This document shows positions 1 to 8,254 of a stretch of DNA of 64,000 bases, piece after piece. Each line of letters opens with the position of its first letter. Position 1 is the first letter of the stretch. The notes below the pieces were generated by a model. The model did no database searches. It was not told where the DNA came from and saw nothing but the letters and a program-made list of their open reading frames with translations. The DNA is taken from NCBI RefSeq assembly GCF_910578895.1, contig NZ_CAJTSC010000009.1, positions 1 through 64,000 on the forward strand. The letters run 5' to 3'. The stretch comes from an uncultured Bacteroides sp. (GTDB lineage Bacteria > Bacteroidota > Bacteroidia > Bacteroidales > Bacteroidaceae). The translations under genes and the position numbers were made by a program.

Positions 1-147
1 GTTCGATATAATTCAGAACAATGACGGAACACTATCCATCTTTTCGCAAAGACAGCTGTTTTGTTTATCATTATTTTTTATCAAAAGAAAGGAATCCCGA
101 CGCCCTCTCTCTTACCCCCTCTACAACCCCTTTCCGAGCGGGGTTCT

Positions 148-230
148 GTCCGGCACCGAGGAACGGGTCGTTCCCCACCGGGGAACACCGCCTTCGGCAC
201 CGGGGAACCTTGCCTTCCTCGGTGCCGGAC
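148..230. repeat. Large inverted repeat with internal CACCGGGGAAC words
   Basis: The arm GTCCGGCACCGAGGAA (148-163) is perfectly complementary to TTCCTCGGTGCCGGAC (215-230). The 51-bp interior repeats words of the form CACCGGGGAAC and GGAACGGGTCGTTCC. A flanking CCCCTTT/AAAGGGG pair could lengthen the stem. The GGGAAC words link it to the 22-bp arrays elsewhere in the window, although here the spacing is not a clean 22 bp. Confidence 0.85.
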
Positions 231-440
231 AAAAGGGGGCGGCTACGAGGAAAATGAGGATGTAAAGAAAGAAAACTATAATACATCCATTTATATAGTT
301 TATCAAACAATTATCAGGATAATCTTTAATATTAAATAGTTTAACGTGAGTTCGATTAATGTTGTTATCGCTATGGTCCTAATTTACAAACGAATCAGTT
401 TAGTCCTTATATCCAATTCACGTTAAATAAATCTCGCTAA

Positions 441-463
441 CTTCTGTAAATGAAAAAGCCGTG
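441..463 (-). repeat. Interspersed terminator-linked repeat, copy 1
   Basis: The minus strand reads CACGGCTTTTTCATTTACAG and continues AAG. It matches the copies at 12212-12233 and 12625-12646 with one mismatch. It lies beyond the mscS terminator and next to a 22-bp palindromic array. Confidence 0.8.
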
Positions 464-498
464 AAGCCGCATCACCTAAAACATGAAACCACAATGGT

Positions 499-534
499 GG
501 GAAAACGTTCCCAACAAGCCGGGAACAAACATGA
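499..534. repeat. 22-bp palindromic array, locus A (two units)
   Basis: GGGAAAACGTTCCC (499-512) is followed exactly 22 bp later by GGGAACAAACATGA (521-534). The inter-unit octamer AACAAGCC and the tail resemble the last unit of the array at 19065-19166. Confidence 0.8.
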
Positions 535-550
535 CACGCGTGTATGGAAA

Positions 551-588
551 AAGCCGGCCAGCCATGGCATTCCATAACTGACCGGCTT
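551..588 (-). terminator. Intrinsic terminator of mscS
   Basis: AAGCCGGCCAG (551-561) pairs with CTGACCGGCTT (578-588), with one mismatch. On the minus strand the stem runs into TTTTT, as expected for a terminator about 100 bp past the mscS stop. A second hairpin, CCGCTC/GAGCGG (653-671), sits closer to the gene. Confidence 0.75.
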
Positions 589-684
589 CCGCCAAATAGC
601 ACATCGAACCTGCGCCGATATAAAACAACGAAAGAAGATGGCCGAAAACGAACCGCTCCGAAGAAGAGCGGAACGGCAACTTGA

Positions 685-1554
685 TTAATCCTTTGCCTGG
701 TGCACCGTCAACTGCGGGAACGGAAAGCCGATTCCCTCCTCGTTGAACACCGTGTAAATGGTCTTGTTCATATCAAAATAAACTCCCCAATAGTCACCGC
801 TGTTCACCCAAACACGGATAACGATATTCACGCTGCTGGCATCCAAAGCATGAAGGGCGACAAAAGGCTCGGGCGTGTTCAGGATGCGGCTGTCGGCTGC
901 AAGTATGCGGCGCACGGTGCTCTCCACCTTGTCGTAATTCTCGCCATACTCCACTCCGATGACCCAATCCACGCGACGGGTATCTTCACGGCTGTAATTG
1001 GTCACAGTGCCGCTGCTCAGAGCGCCGTTGGGAATATAAATCACCTTATTGTCGGCCGTGGTAAGGATGGTATGGAAAATCTGGATTTCACGTACCGTGC
1101 CGGACACCCCCTGGCTTTCAATGAAGTCGCCCACCTTGAACGGACGGAACAACAGGACAATGAGTCCGCCTGCAAAGTTCTGCAAGTTTCCGGACAACGC
1201 CATACCAATCGCCACACCGGCAGACGCCAGCAAGGCAGCAAACGAGGTAGTCTCAACCCCCAGCTTGCCGATAACGGCAATAATCAGCAATACCGTCAGC
1301 AGGATATTCACAAGGCTCTTGACAAAGGTCTGGATACCCGCATCGATGTGCCGCTTCATAAGAAGCTGGGAAACCACCTTCTTGATAAAGGAAATAAGGA
1401 AGCGTCCTACCACAAAGATGATAACCGCCCCTATGATACGGCCGCCGGCTCCCACTCCCCAATCTATCAGTTGTTGCATAAGAATCTGAAGCTTGCTGAA
1501 TCCCTCTTCAGTAGCCTGAATGGCAAATGCCGTCATTAACAATGATGATAACAT
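685..1554 (-). CDS. mscS: MscS-family small-conductance mechanosensitive channel
   Basis: This 289-residue protein is an inner-membrane channel that opens under membrane tension to release solutes during osmotic downshock. The N-terminal part has transmembrane segments around residues 35-60 and 85-110. It is followed by the Gly/Ala-rich pore helix of the family (SFAALLASAGVAIGMALSG, about 115-133), then the beta domain with FKVGDFIE and the IPNG motif. Length matches the minimal MscS class. The start is preceded by a -7 box at 1584-1591. It is divergent from the thiamine operon and appears monocistronic. Confidence 0.95.
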   Translation of the reverse strand: MLSSLLMTAFAIQATEEGFSKLQILMQQLIDWGVGAGGRIIGAVIIFVVGRFLISFIKKVVSQLLMKRHIDAGIQTFVKSLVNILLTVLLIIAVIGKLGVETTSFAALLASAGVAIGMALSGNLQNFAGGLIVLLFRPFKVGDFIESQGVSGTVREIQIFHTILTTADNKVIYIPNGALSSGTVTNYSREDTRRVDWVIGVEYGENYDKVESTVRRILAADSRILNTPEPFVALHALDASSVNIVIRVWVNSGDYWGVYFDMNKTIYTVFNEEGIGFPFPQLTVHQAKD

Positions 1555-1583
1555 AATGATTATAGTTTATAAGTTTATGGATG

Positions 1584-1591
1584 CAAAAGTA
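1584..1591 (-). promoter_or_regulatory. -7 box upstream of mscS
   Basis: The minus strand reads TACTTTTG, a perfect TAnnTTTG box 30 bp upstream of the mscS ATG. No clear -33 TTG at the usual spacing. Confidence 0.6.
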
Positions 1592-1621
1592 ACAAATAAA
1601 TTCATTTTCTGTTCGCATCGC

Positions 1622-1652
1622 TTGCACCTTTCAACCAAAAGAGATACTTTTG
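1622..1652 (+). promoter_or_regulatory. Promoter of the thiamine operon
   Basis: TTG (1622-1624), a 20-bp spacer, then TACTTTTG (1645-1652). This is an excellent match to the Bacteroidetes -33/-7 promoter. Transcription should start near 1658, immediately before the TPP riboswitch. Confidence 0.8.
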
Positions 1653-1664
1653 CTGCCGATTTCA

Positions 1665-1738
1665 ACTGAGGGGTGCCCTAATATGACGGGCTGAGATCAT
1701 ACCCATTGACCTGATCTGGTTAGTACCAGCGTAGGGAA
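1665..1738 (+). promoter_or_regulatory. TPP riboswitch (THI box)
   Basis: The stretch contains the hallmark aptamer segments in order: GGGGTGCCC, GGGCTGAGATCATACCC, ACCTGATCTGG, and CCAGCGTAGGGAA. This is the thiamine pyrophosphate-binding RNA. Just after it, AGAAAAG (1745-1751) can pair with CTTTTCT (1757-1763) next to AGTTCCCC, a plausible expression platform. It precedes a TonB receptor, a PnuT-type transporter and thiamine pyrophosphokinase, so it should shut down thiamine uptake when TPP is plentiful. Confidence 0.97.
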
Positions 1739-1794
1739 AAGAGAAGAAAAGTTCCCCTTTTCTGTATTAATCTTTTAATAAATTAAATTGCAAA

Positions 1795-4029
1795 ATGAAA
1801 AAGTATGCAATGACGGCATGCCTGTTTATGGCAGTGCTGAATGTCTGTGCGCAGACAAAGGAAAAGGACAGCCTGCGGGTGATAGGCCTGCAGGAAGTAG
1901 AAATTATCTCCACACGTGCCACAGGGACTACCCCGGTGGCTTTTACCAACATCAACAAGGAGCAGCTTCAGAAGCAGAACTTCGGCCAGGACCTGCCGTA
2001 TCTGCTGAGCATGACACCCTCCGCCATCACCACCAGTGATGCCGGAGCGGGCATCGGTTACACCACACTGAGGGTACGCGGCACAGACGGAACGCGCATC
2101 AACGTCACCGCCAACGGCATTCCCGTCAACGATGCCGAGAGCCACAACATGTTTTGGGTGAATCTGCCCGACTTCGCGTCTTCCGTGAAAGACGTACAGA
2201 TACAGCGCGGCGTCGGAACGTCCACCAACGGAGCGGGCGCTTTCGGAGCCAGCATCAATATGCAGACCGGGGACTTCTCGACAAAGCCGTATGCCGAGTT
2301 GAACGCTTCGTACGGCTCGTTCAACACGCACAAGGAGACGGTGAAGGCGGGCACGGGACTTATCGGCAACCATTGGTCTTTCGATGCCCGCCTGTCCAAC
2401 ATCAGCACGGACGGATACATCGACCGCGCATCGGTGGGGCTGAACTCCTACTACCTGCAAGGCGGATACTATAACGAAAACACCTCTGTCAAGCTGATAA
2501 CCTTCGGCGGCAAAGAACGCACCTACCATGCCTGGAACTATGCCAGCAAGGAGGAGATGGAAAAGTACGGCAGGCGCTACAACTCGTGCGGATATATGTA
2601 TACCGACGACAACGGCACGGACCACTTCTACGAAGACCAGACGGACAACTACGTGCTGAAGAACTACCAGTTGCTCTTCAACCACAACTTCACCAACGCC
2701 TGGAATGTGAACGTAGGCCTGCACTATGCCAAAGGAGACGGTTACTATCAAGAGTATAAGGACGGACGCAAGCTGGCGGAGTATGGTTTGCTCCCCTACG
2801 AGCACGACGGCAAAACCATAGACGAAAGCGACCTTGTCCGCAAGAAGGCGATGGACAACTGGTTCGGCGGCGGCATCTTCTCCGTAAATTACAAGGGCGA
2901 ACGCCTGCACGCATCCCTTGGCGGTGGACTGAACCGCTACGACGGCGACCACTTCGGCAAAGTGCTATGGGTGAAGAACTATATCGGCTCCCTTGACCCC
3001 GACAAGGACTACTACCGCAACAATGCCGCAAAGAACGACGGCAACCTGTATCTGAAGGCGGATTATGAACTGTGCCACGGCCTCAACGCATACGCCGACT
3101 TGCAGTACCGCCACATCTCCTACAAGATATACGGGCAGAACGACAAGTGGAACAGCGTCACCAACGACGGACTGCAACAACTTGCCATTCACGAGAAGTT
3201 CGACTTCTTCAATCCCAAAGCCGGATTGTCGTGGCAAATCGACCGTCATAACCGGCTGTACGGCTCGTTCAGCGTGGCACACAAAGAGCCTACACGCAAC
3301 AACTATACGGACGGCAAGTTTACCGAACGTCCCAAAGCGGAGCGTTTGTCCGACTACGAGTTGGGCTATACCTTTGCCAATTCTCGGCTGAGCCTCGGTG
3401 CCAACCTGTACTATATGGACTACAAAGACCAGCTGGTACTGACCGGCGAGCTGAACGAAATCGGCGAACCCGTAGCCGCCAACGTGCCCGACAGCTACCG
3501 CATGGGCGTTGAGCTGATGGCGGGATTGAAGTTGCCTTGCGGTTTCCAATGGGATATCAATGCCACGCTGAGCCGCAACCGGGTAGAGCACTTCACCGAA
3601 ACGCTTTACGAAAACGAAGATGCCGCAGGCGACAAGTGGAGCACTTATCTGGGCGACACACACATCGCCTTCTCGCCCGACTTCCTGCTGAACAACCGTT
3701 TCGGATATACATACAAGGGGCTTGAAGCATCTTTGCAGTCGCAATACGTCAGCAAGCAATATATGAGCAACCTGGATTGCAAAGACCATATCCTGGACGC
3801 CTATTTCGTCAGCAACCTGAACGTATCGTACACCTTCGCATTGCCTAAAATCAAGTCGATAACCGTGGGCTGCACCGTCTACAACCTCTTCAACGAGGAG
3901 TACGAGAATAACGGTTATGCAGGCAGTGGCTTCTATTACGACAACGGGCAGAAAGTACGCTACAACTACGCAGGATATGCCGCCCAGGCGGGCACCAATG
4001 TATTAGGTCATATCTCTTTACGTTTCTAA
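1795..4029 (+). CDS. TonB-dependent outer-membrane receptor for thiamine (OMthi type)
   Basis: 744 residues. A signal peptide ending near CAQ (about residue 19) is followed by a plug domain (about 35-150) with LRVRGTDGTRINVTANGIPVND and VQIQRGVGTSTNGAGAFGASIN. A 22-stranded barrel follows and ends in HISLRF, the terminal aromatic expected for outer-membrane insertion. There is no CarboxypepD-like N-terminal domain, so it is not a SusC protein. The TPP riboswitch upstream and the pnuT and thiamine pyrophosphokinase genes downstream make thiamine or a derivative the likely substrate. The ligand is inferred from context. Confidence 0.92.
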   Translation: MKKYAMTACLFMAVLNVCAQTKEKDSLRVIGLQEVEIISTRATGTTPVAFTNINKEQLQKQNFGQDLPYLLSMTPSAITTSDAGAGIGYTTLRVRGTDGTRINVTANGIPVNDAESHNMFWVNLPDFASSVKDVQIQRGVGTSTNGAGAFGASINMQTGDFSTKPYAELNASYGSFNTHKETVKAGTGLIGNHWSFDARLSNISTDGYIDRASVGLNSYYLQGGYYNENTSVKLITFGGKERTYHAWNYASKEEMEKYGRRYNSCGYMYTDDNGTDHFYEDQTDNYVLKNYQLLFNHNFTNAWNVNVGLHYAKGDGYYQEYKDGRKLAEYGLLPYEHDGKTIDESDLVRKKAMDNWFGGGIFSVNYKGERLHASLGGGLNRYDGDHFGKVLWVKNYIGSLDPDKDYYRNNAAKNDGNLYLKADYELCHGLNAYADLQYRHISYKIYGQNDKWNSVTNDGLQQLAIHEKFDFFNPKAGLSWQIDRHNRLYGSFSVAHKEPTRNNYTDGKFTERPKAERLSDYELGYTFANSRLSLGANLYYMDYKDQLVLTGELNEIGEPVAANVPDSYRMGVELMAGLKLPCGFQWDINATLSRNRVEHFTETLYENEDAAGDKWSTYLGDTHIAFSPDFLLNNRFGYTYKGLEASLQSQYVSKQYMSNLDCKDHILDAYFVSNLNVSYTFALPKIKSITVGCTVYNLFNEEYENNGYAGSGFYYDNGQKVRYNYAGYAAQAGTNVLGHISLRF

Positions 4030-4037
4030 ACCGGTTT

Positions 4038-4649
4038 ATGGAACAAACACTCGAAATTATCGGAACACTTGTCGGACTTCTCTACCTCTGGCTGGAGTAC
4101 CGGGCAAGTATCTATCTCTGGATAGCGGGCATCATCATGCCCGCTATCTACATCTTCGTCTACTACAACGCGGGGTTGTATGCCGATTTCGGCATCAACA
4201 TCTATTATCTCGGAGCCGCCGCCTATGGTTGGATGATGTGGAAGTACGGGGCATTCCTGCGCCGGACAATCCTGAGAAGGAGAGCCTCGGATGCGGACAA
4301 CCGGCAACAGGCGTCATTGCCCATCACCCACATGCCCGTACGCTATGTGCTGCCGCTCGCTGCGGTATTTGCCGTTACTTTCGTCGGCATCGCATGGGTG
4401 CTTATTAACTTTACGGACAGTAATGTCCCGTGGCTGGACTCCTTCACCACCGCACTCAGCATCATCGGCATGTGGATGCTGGCACGCAAATATGCAGAAC
4501 AATGGTGGGCATGGGTGGGCGTAGATGCCATGAGCACGGGGCTATACATATATAAAGGACTCGATTTTACCGCCGCATTATACGGTCTTTACACAATAAT
4601 CGCTATCTTTGGCTACTTTAAATGGAAGAAAAAGATTTCAGATGTATGA
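4038..4649 (+). CDS. pnuT: PnuT-type thiamine transporter (PnuC family)
   Basis: This 203-residue integral membrane protein has about seven predicted helices and the aromatic-rich PnuC-family pattern (YLWLEYRASIYLWIAGIIMP near the start, WMMWKYG mid-protein). PnuC members carry nicotinamide riboside; PnuT members carry thiamine by facilitated diffusion, with phosphorylation inside the cell trapping the substrate. It lies 8 bp after the receptor stop, under a TPP riboswitch, and beside the kinase gene, which argues for thiamine. Its last codons (KISDV and stop) lie inside the heptamer repeat array at 4634-4738. Confidence 0.92.
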   Translation: MEQTLEIIGTLVGLLYLWLEYRASIYLWIAGIIMPAIYIFVYYNAGLYADFGINIYYLGAAAYGWMMWKYGAFLRRTILRRRASDADNRQQASLPITHMPVRYVLPLAAVFAVTFVGIAWVLINFTDSNVPWLDSFTTALSIIGMWMLARKYAEQWWAWVGVDAMSTGLYIYKGLDFTAALYGLYTIIAIFGYFKWKKKISDV

Positions 4650-4738
4650 TTTCAGTTGCCAGATGCCAAACTGATTACCGGCAGATGACATCCTATCAAT
4701 CCGAAATCTGAAATCATAAACCTGAAATCCCGAAGTTC
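4634..4738. repeat. Heptamer array 1 (15 units, exact 7-bp register)
   Basis: Read in 7-base words from 4634: GATTTCA, GATGTAT, GATTTCA, GTTGCCA, GATGCCA, then less regular words. From 4697 the words are CAATCCG, AAATCTG, AAATCAT, AAACCTG, AAATCCC, GAAGTTC. The two halves are inverted (GATTTCAG against CTGAAATC). The array begins inside the last codons of pnuT and fills the spacer before thiamine pyrophosphokinase. Confidence 0.85.
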
Positions 4739-4745
4739 ATTGATT

Positions 4746-5369
4746 ATGGAAGTGGAAGCTGTGGTTTTAGCAAACGGGGAATACCCTGCCGCCCCCCTGC
4801 CCTTGCAGGTATTGGCGGATGCGCCCTACGTGGTCTGTTGCGACGGCGGAGCGGACGAGTATATCCGTAACGGACATGTCCCCAATCTTATTATCGGCGA
4901 CGGAGACTCTATCAGCAAGGAGAACCGGAAGAAGTACGGACACCTGCTTCAGCGCATCTCCGAACAGGAGACCAACGACCAGACTAAAGCCGTCAGTTAC
5001 CTGCTGTCGCAAGGCAAACGCCGGATTGCCATTGTAGGCGCCACCGGCAAACGCGAAGACCATACCTTAGGAAACATCAGCCTGCTCATGGACTATATGC
5101 GTGCCGGAGCCGAAGTACGCACGTACACGGATTACGGCGTTTTCATCCCCTGCCGGGATACATGCACTTTCGCCTGCCTGCCGGGGCAACAGGTATCCAT
5201 CATCAACTTCGGCGCCCGCAAACTGCACGGACACGGACTGGCATATCCCCTAAGCGATTTCACCAACTGGTGGCAAGGTACACTCAACGAATGTAACGGA
5301 ACGGAATTTACGATTGAAGCGGAAGGGGAGTATCTGGTGTTTCTGAATTTCCCCCGGGCAGAGAAATGA
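4746..5369 (+). CDS. Thiamine pyrophosphokinase
   Basis: This 207-residue enzyme transfers pyrophosphate from ATP to thiamine, giving thiamine diphosphate. The family signatures are present: VLANGEYP, CCDGGADEY, IIGDGDSIS, and TNDQTKAVSYLLSQG with the Mg-binding DQTKA, then GATGKREDHTLGNI. The C-terminal beta-sandwich binds thiamine. The ATG at 4746 is chosen; a TTG two codons upstream is also in frame. It completes the salvage operon, trapping imported thiamine, and its product is the riboswitch ligand. Confidence 0.95.
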   Translation: MEVEAVVLANGEYPAAPLPLQVLADAPYVVCCDGGADEYIRNGHVPNLIIGDGDSISKENRKKYGHLLQRISEQETNDQTKAVSYLLSQGKRRIAIVGATGKREDHTLGNISLLMDYMRAGAEVRTYTDYGVFIPCRDTCTFACLPGQQVSIINFGARKLHGHGLAYPLSDFTNWWQGTLNECNGTEFTIEAEGEYLVFLNFPRAEK

Positions 5370-5503
5370 TATGCAGGAAGACCATCCGTTTTCCGCAGAA
5401 AGTAAATTCATCTGTACGCGGCGGTTGCTTTATCAGCTCCGGATTCCAAGAAGAGAAAAAGGGGTGAGAAGAGGAAAGAGGGAAGGATACGGATAAACCT
5501 CAC

Positions 5504-5545
5504 ATTCTGTCATTCAGAGTTTCATTTCCCCTCTGAAGACAGAAT
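5504..5545. terminator. Bidirectional terminator between thiamine and threonine operons
   Basis: ATTCTGTC-A-TTCAGAG pairs with CTCTGAA-GACAGAAT, a 15-bp stem with one bulged base. It sits between two convergent transcription units. There is no long T run on either strand. Confidence 0.7.
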
Positions 5546-5597
5546 GATAAAGTTATTTTCAATTTTGAGTTTTCATTCCACTGCAACGGATGGGACT

Positions 5598-6899
5598 TTA
5601 AATACCCATCAGATAATGCTTGAAGTCTGCAAAGTCTTTCGACATCGGCAGGCTTTTCTTTTCACCACGCATAAAAGCCTGCAATTTCTCGGGTACCTGC
5701 ACCGCTTCGCCGATGATATCCTCTACCGTTTCCTTGAACTTGGCGGGATGGGCTGTTTCCAAAAAGACACCCGTCTCGCCCGGCTGCAAGCCCTCTTGCA
5801 ATGCACGGAAGCCGCAGGCGCCGTGAGGGTCGAGCAGGTAATGGCTGCTCTGCCAAACATCTTTCACGGTTTCGGCAATCTGCCCGTCCGTATAGGTGGC
5901 ACCGCTTATTTCGGCAGAGATAGCCGCATGGCTGCCGCCATAGAGGTCGAGCACACGGGCAAAGTTGCTCGGGTCACCCACGTCCATAGCGTTGGCAATG
6001 GTGGCAATGCTGGGACGCGGTGTATAAACGCCCGTCTGCAAATATTGATAGAAGATATCGTTGCGGTTATTGGACGCGATGAAGCGCTTCACCGGCAAGC
6101 CCATACGCTTGCCAAACAAGCCTGCCGTTATATTGCCGAAGTTACCGCTCGGCACACATACCACGGCATCGGACGCCTTTCCTGCCCGCTTCAATTGGGC
6201 ATAGGCATAGAAATAGTAGAACGCCTGCGGCAGGAAACGCGCCACATTAATGGAGTTGGCACTGGTAAGTTGCAAGTGCCCGTTCAGTTCCTTGTCCATG
6301 AAGGCGGCTTTCACCAATGCCTGGCAGTCGTCGAACGTACCGTCCACCTCAAGTGCCGTAATGTTCCGCCCCAACGTGGTAAACTGCTTCTCCTGGATTT
6401 CGCTGACCTTGCCTTTCGGATAGAGCACATATACATGGATACCTTCCACTCCAAGGAAGCCGTTCGCCACGGCACTGCCCGTATCGCCCGAAGTGGCAAC
6501 CAATACGTTGACCTGCTTCTTGCCCTCTTTCTTGATGAAATAGCCCAGCAGGCGCGCCATGAAACGCCCACCCACATCCTTAAAGGCAAGCGTAGGTCCG
6601 TGGAACAGTTCGAGGGAGTAGATGTTCTCCGTCACTTTCACCAAAGGGACATCAAAGTTCAACGTGTCGTACACAATCTGCTTCAATGTATCCGCGGGAA
6701 CATCTTCGCCGAAGAAGGCATCCGCCACCCGGTAGGCTATCTCCTGGAAACCGAGCGTGTCAATCGTGTCGTAAAACTCCTGCGGCAACGGTTTGATAGC
6801 AAAGGGCATGAAAAGCCCTTTGTCCGCTGCAAGCCCTTTCACCACGGCTTCTTCGAGGGTGGCGTCGGGGGCTTGTTTGTTGGTACTGTAATATTTCAT
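5598..6899 (-). CDS. thrC: Threonine synthase
   Basis: This 433-residue PLP-dependent enzyme converts O-phosphohomoserine to threonine. The Schiff-base lysine is K107 in GPTLAFKDVGGRF. The phosphate-binding loop is ATSGDTGSAV and the NFGN motif occurs in VPSGNFGNITAG. Length matches the fold-type II bacterial enzyme. It is the last gene of the thrA/apgM-like/thrC operon; its ATG overlaps the upstream stop by 4 bp (ATGA), implying translational coupling. Confidence 0.97.
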   Translation of the reverse strand: MKYYSTNKQAPDATLEEAVVKGLAADKGLFMPFAIKPLPQEFYDTIDTLGFQEIAYRVADAFFGEDVPADTLKQIVYDTLNFDVPLVKVTENIYSLELFHGPTLAFKDVGGRFMARLLGYFIKKEGKKQVNVLVATSGDTGSAVANGFLGVEGIHVYVLYPKGKVSEIQEKQFTTLGRNITALEVDGTFDDCQALVKAAFMDKELNGHLQLTSANSINVARFLPQAFYYFYAYAQLKRAGKASDAVVCVPSGNFGNITAGLFGKRMGLPVKRFIASNNRNDIFYQYLQTGVYTPRPSIATIANAMDVGDPSNFARVLDLYGGSHAAISAEISGATYTDGQIAETVKDVWQSSHYLLDPHGACGFRALQEGLQPGETGVFLETAHPAKFKETVEDIIGEAVQVPEKLQAFMRGEKKSLPMSKDFADFKHYLMGI

Positions 6900-8212
6900 A
6901 ACTCTTTCATAAATTCATTTATAAACTCATCTTCTTTCATCAGACCGTAGCTGCCGTTGCAGGCGGCAACCTCATCGAAGGTCTGTACCCCGTCCGGCTC
7001 GATGCTCGGATACCAAATGAGGAAAGGTACCGGTTCGTTGGTATGCGTACGAAGCTCGCAGGGAGTGGGATGGTCGGGCAATACGGCAATGGAAACCGGC
7101 TCTTCCCAATCTTTCACCGCCTCATAAATCGGACCTACGGCACGGCTGTCCAGGTTTTCAATGGTCCGCATCTTCAAGGCGATGTCGCCTTCATGGCCCG
7201 CCTCATCGCTGGCTTCGATATGCAGATAGACGAAATCGTCCGTCCGCAGTGCATCGAGGGCGGCGGCAACTTTATTCTCATAATTGGTGTCGTACAGTCC
7301 GGTGGCACCTTCCACCGTCAGGCGGCGTAGTCCGGCATAATAGCCGATGCCGTTAATCAGGTCCACGGCAGAGATAACAGCGCCTTGCCTTACTTGGGGG
7401 AACTTATCCGAGAGCTTTTCCATCTGCGGACGATAACCCGGGCTCCACGGCCAGATACTGTTTGCGGGGTCTTTGCCTTCGGCTATGCGTTTGTTATTGA
7501 CGGGATGCGCTTTCAGCAGCTCCTGCGAGCGCATTATCAGGTCATTAATCAGGTCGGCGGTCTGTTGCGGGGTCATGTCGGCTTCTCCCTCGGGAGCGGT
7601 GATATGCTCCGTGCCCGCCATAGGCTTCACCAGCAACGGGCGGTAGGGTTGCAGCGGAACATCGTGCGGGGGAGTGCAATCTATGCGCTTGTCTCCGCCT
7701 TTTATTACCAGCAGATGCCGGTATTGCACGCCGGTATGAAAGCGCACGCGCTCATCTCCCAACTGCTCTTGCAGATATCGGACCAGCACATCGGCTTCTT
7801 CGGTGGTGATATGTCCTGCCGAATGATTCTTTATCACATCGCCTTCGATGCAGATGATGTTACAGCGCATCGCCATCTCGCCCGGTTTCAGGTCCACACC
7901 GATGCTTGCCGCTTCCAAGGGACCGCGTCCTTCATAGACCTTCGGCAGGTCGTAGCCCAAAACGGACATATTGGCAACCTCGCTGCCCGGATGAAAACCG
8001 TCGGCAACCGTTTTCAGTCTGCCTACACGCCCCATTCGGGCGAGCTTGTCCATATAGGGGGTTGCAGCGGCTTGCAGCAGGGTCTTTCCACCCAAAGAGG
8101 GGACTTGCCAGTCTGCCATGCCGTCGCCTAAGATGATGAGGTGCTTGGTTCTCCTCCTTGCCTTCTCCCTCGCAGGAAGGGGAGATAAGTTGATATTTGT
8201 CTCTATCTTCAT
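6896..8212 (-). CDS. ApgM-like phosphoglycerate mutase superfamily protein, probable homoserine kinase
   Basis: 438 residues of the alkaline-phosphatase superfamily, related to archaeal 2,3-bisphosphoglycerate-independent mutase. The metal-binding start is ILGDGMADW, followed by the phosphate-accepting Ser region (GSEVANMSVLGYD), with DHPTPC and HTNEPVPF near the C-terminus. In Bacteroidetes this homolog sits between thrA and thrC, where homoserine kinase is otherwise missing, and has been proposed to fill that role; the activity here is inferred. About 23 residues precede the usual KHLIILGDGMADW start and are encoded by a palindrome-like stretch (LSPLPAREKARRR). Confidence 0.85.
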   Translation of the reverse strand: MKIETNINLSPLPAREKARRRTKHLIILGDGMADWQVPSLGGKTLLQAAATPYMDKLARMGRVGRLKTVADGFHPGSEVANMSVLGYDLPKVYEGRGPLEAASIGVDLKPGEMAMRCNIICIEGDVIKNHSAGHITTEEADVLVRYLQEQLGDERVRFHTGVQYRHLLVIKGGDKRIDCTPPHDVPLQPYRPLLVKPMAGTEHITAPEGEADMTPQQTADLINDLIMRSQELLKAHPVNNKRIAEGKDPANSIWPWSPGYRPQMEKLSDKFPQVRQGAVISAVDLINGIGYYAGLRRLTVEGATGLYDTNYENKVAAALDALRTDDFVYLHIEASDEAGHEGDIALKMRTIENLDSRAVGPIYEAVKDWEEPVSIAVLPDHPTPCELRTHTNEPVPFLIWYPSIEPDGVQTFDEVAACNGSYGLMKEDEFINEFMKEL

Positions 8213-8254
8213 ATTCTAACTACCGATAACCGATTATTTGTTTCAGAAAGGCTT

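Larger units (their letters stand above)
1..684. other. Intergenic region downstream of mscS
   Basis: No convincing gene: the short reading frames here lack a recognisable domain and run through repeats. It holds a large GC-rich inverted repeat (148-230), a copy of an interspersed terminator-linked repeat (441-463), two 22-bp palindromic units (499-534), and two hairpins beyond the mscS stop (551-588, 653-671). Confidence 0.7.

Noticed and set aside
21..339. Short overlapping ORFs at the left edge
   Set aside because: They run through a GC-rich inverted repeat and show no domain or credible start context.
4038..4649. Nicotinamide riboside transporter PnuC
   Set aside because: The TPP riboswitch and the adjacent thiamine pyrophosphokinase make the thiamine paralog PnuT the better reading.
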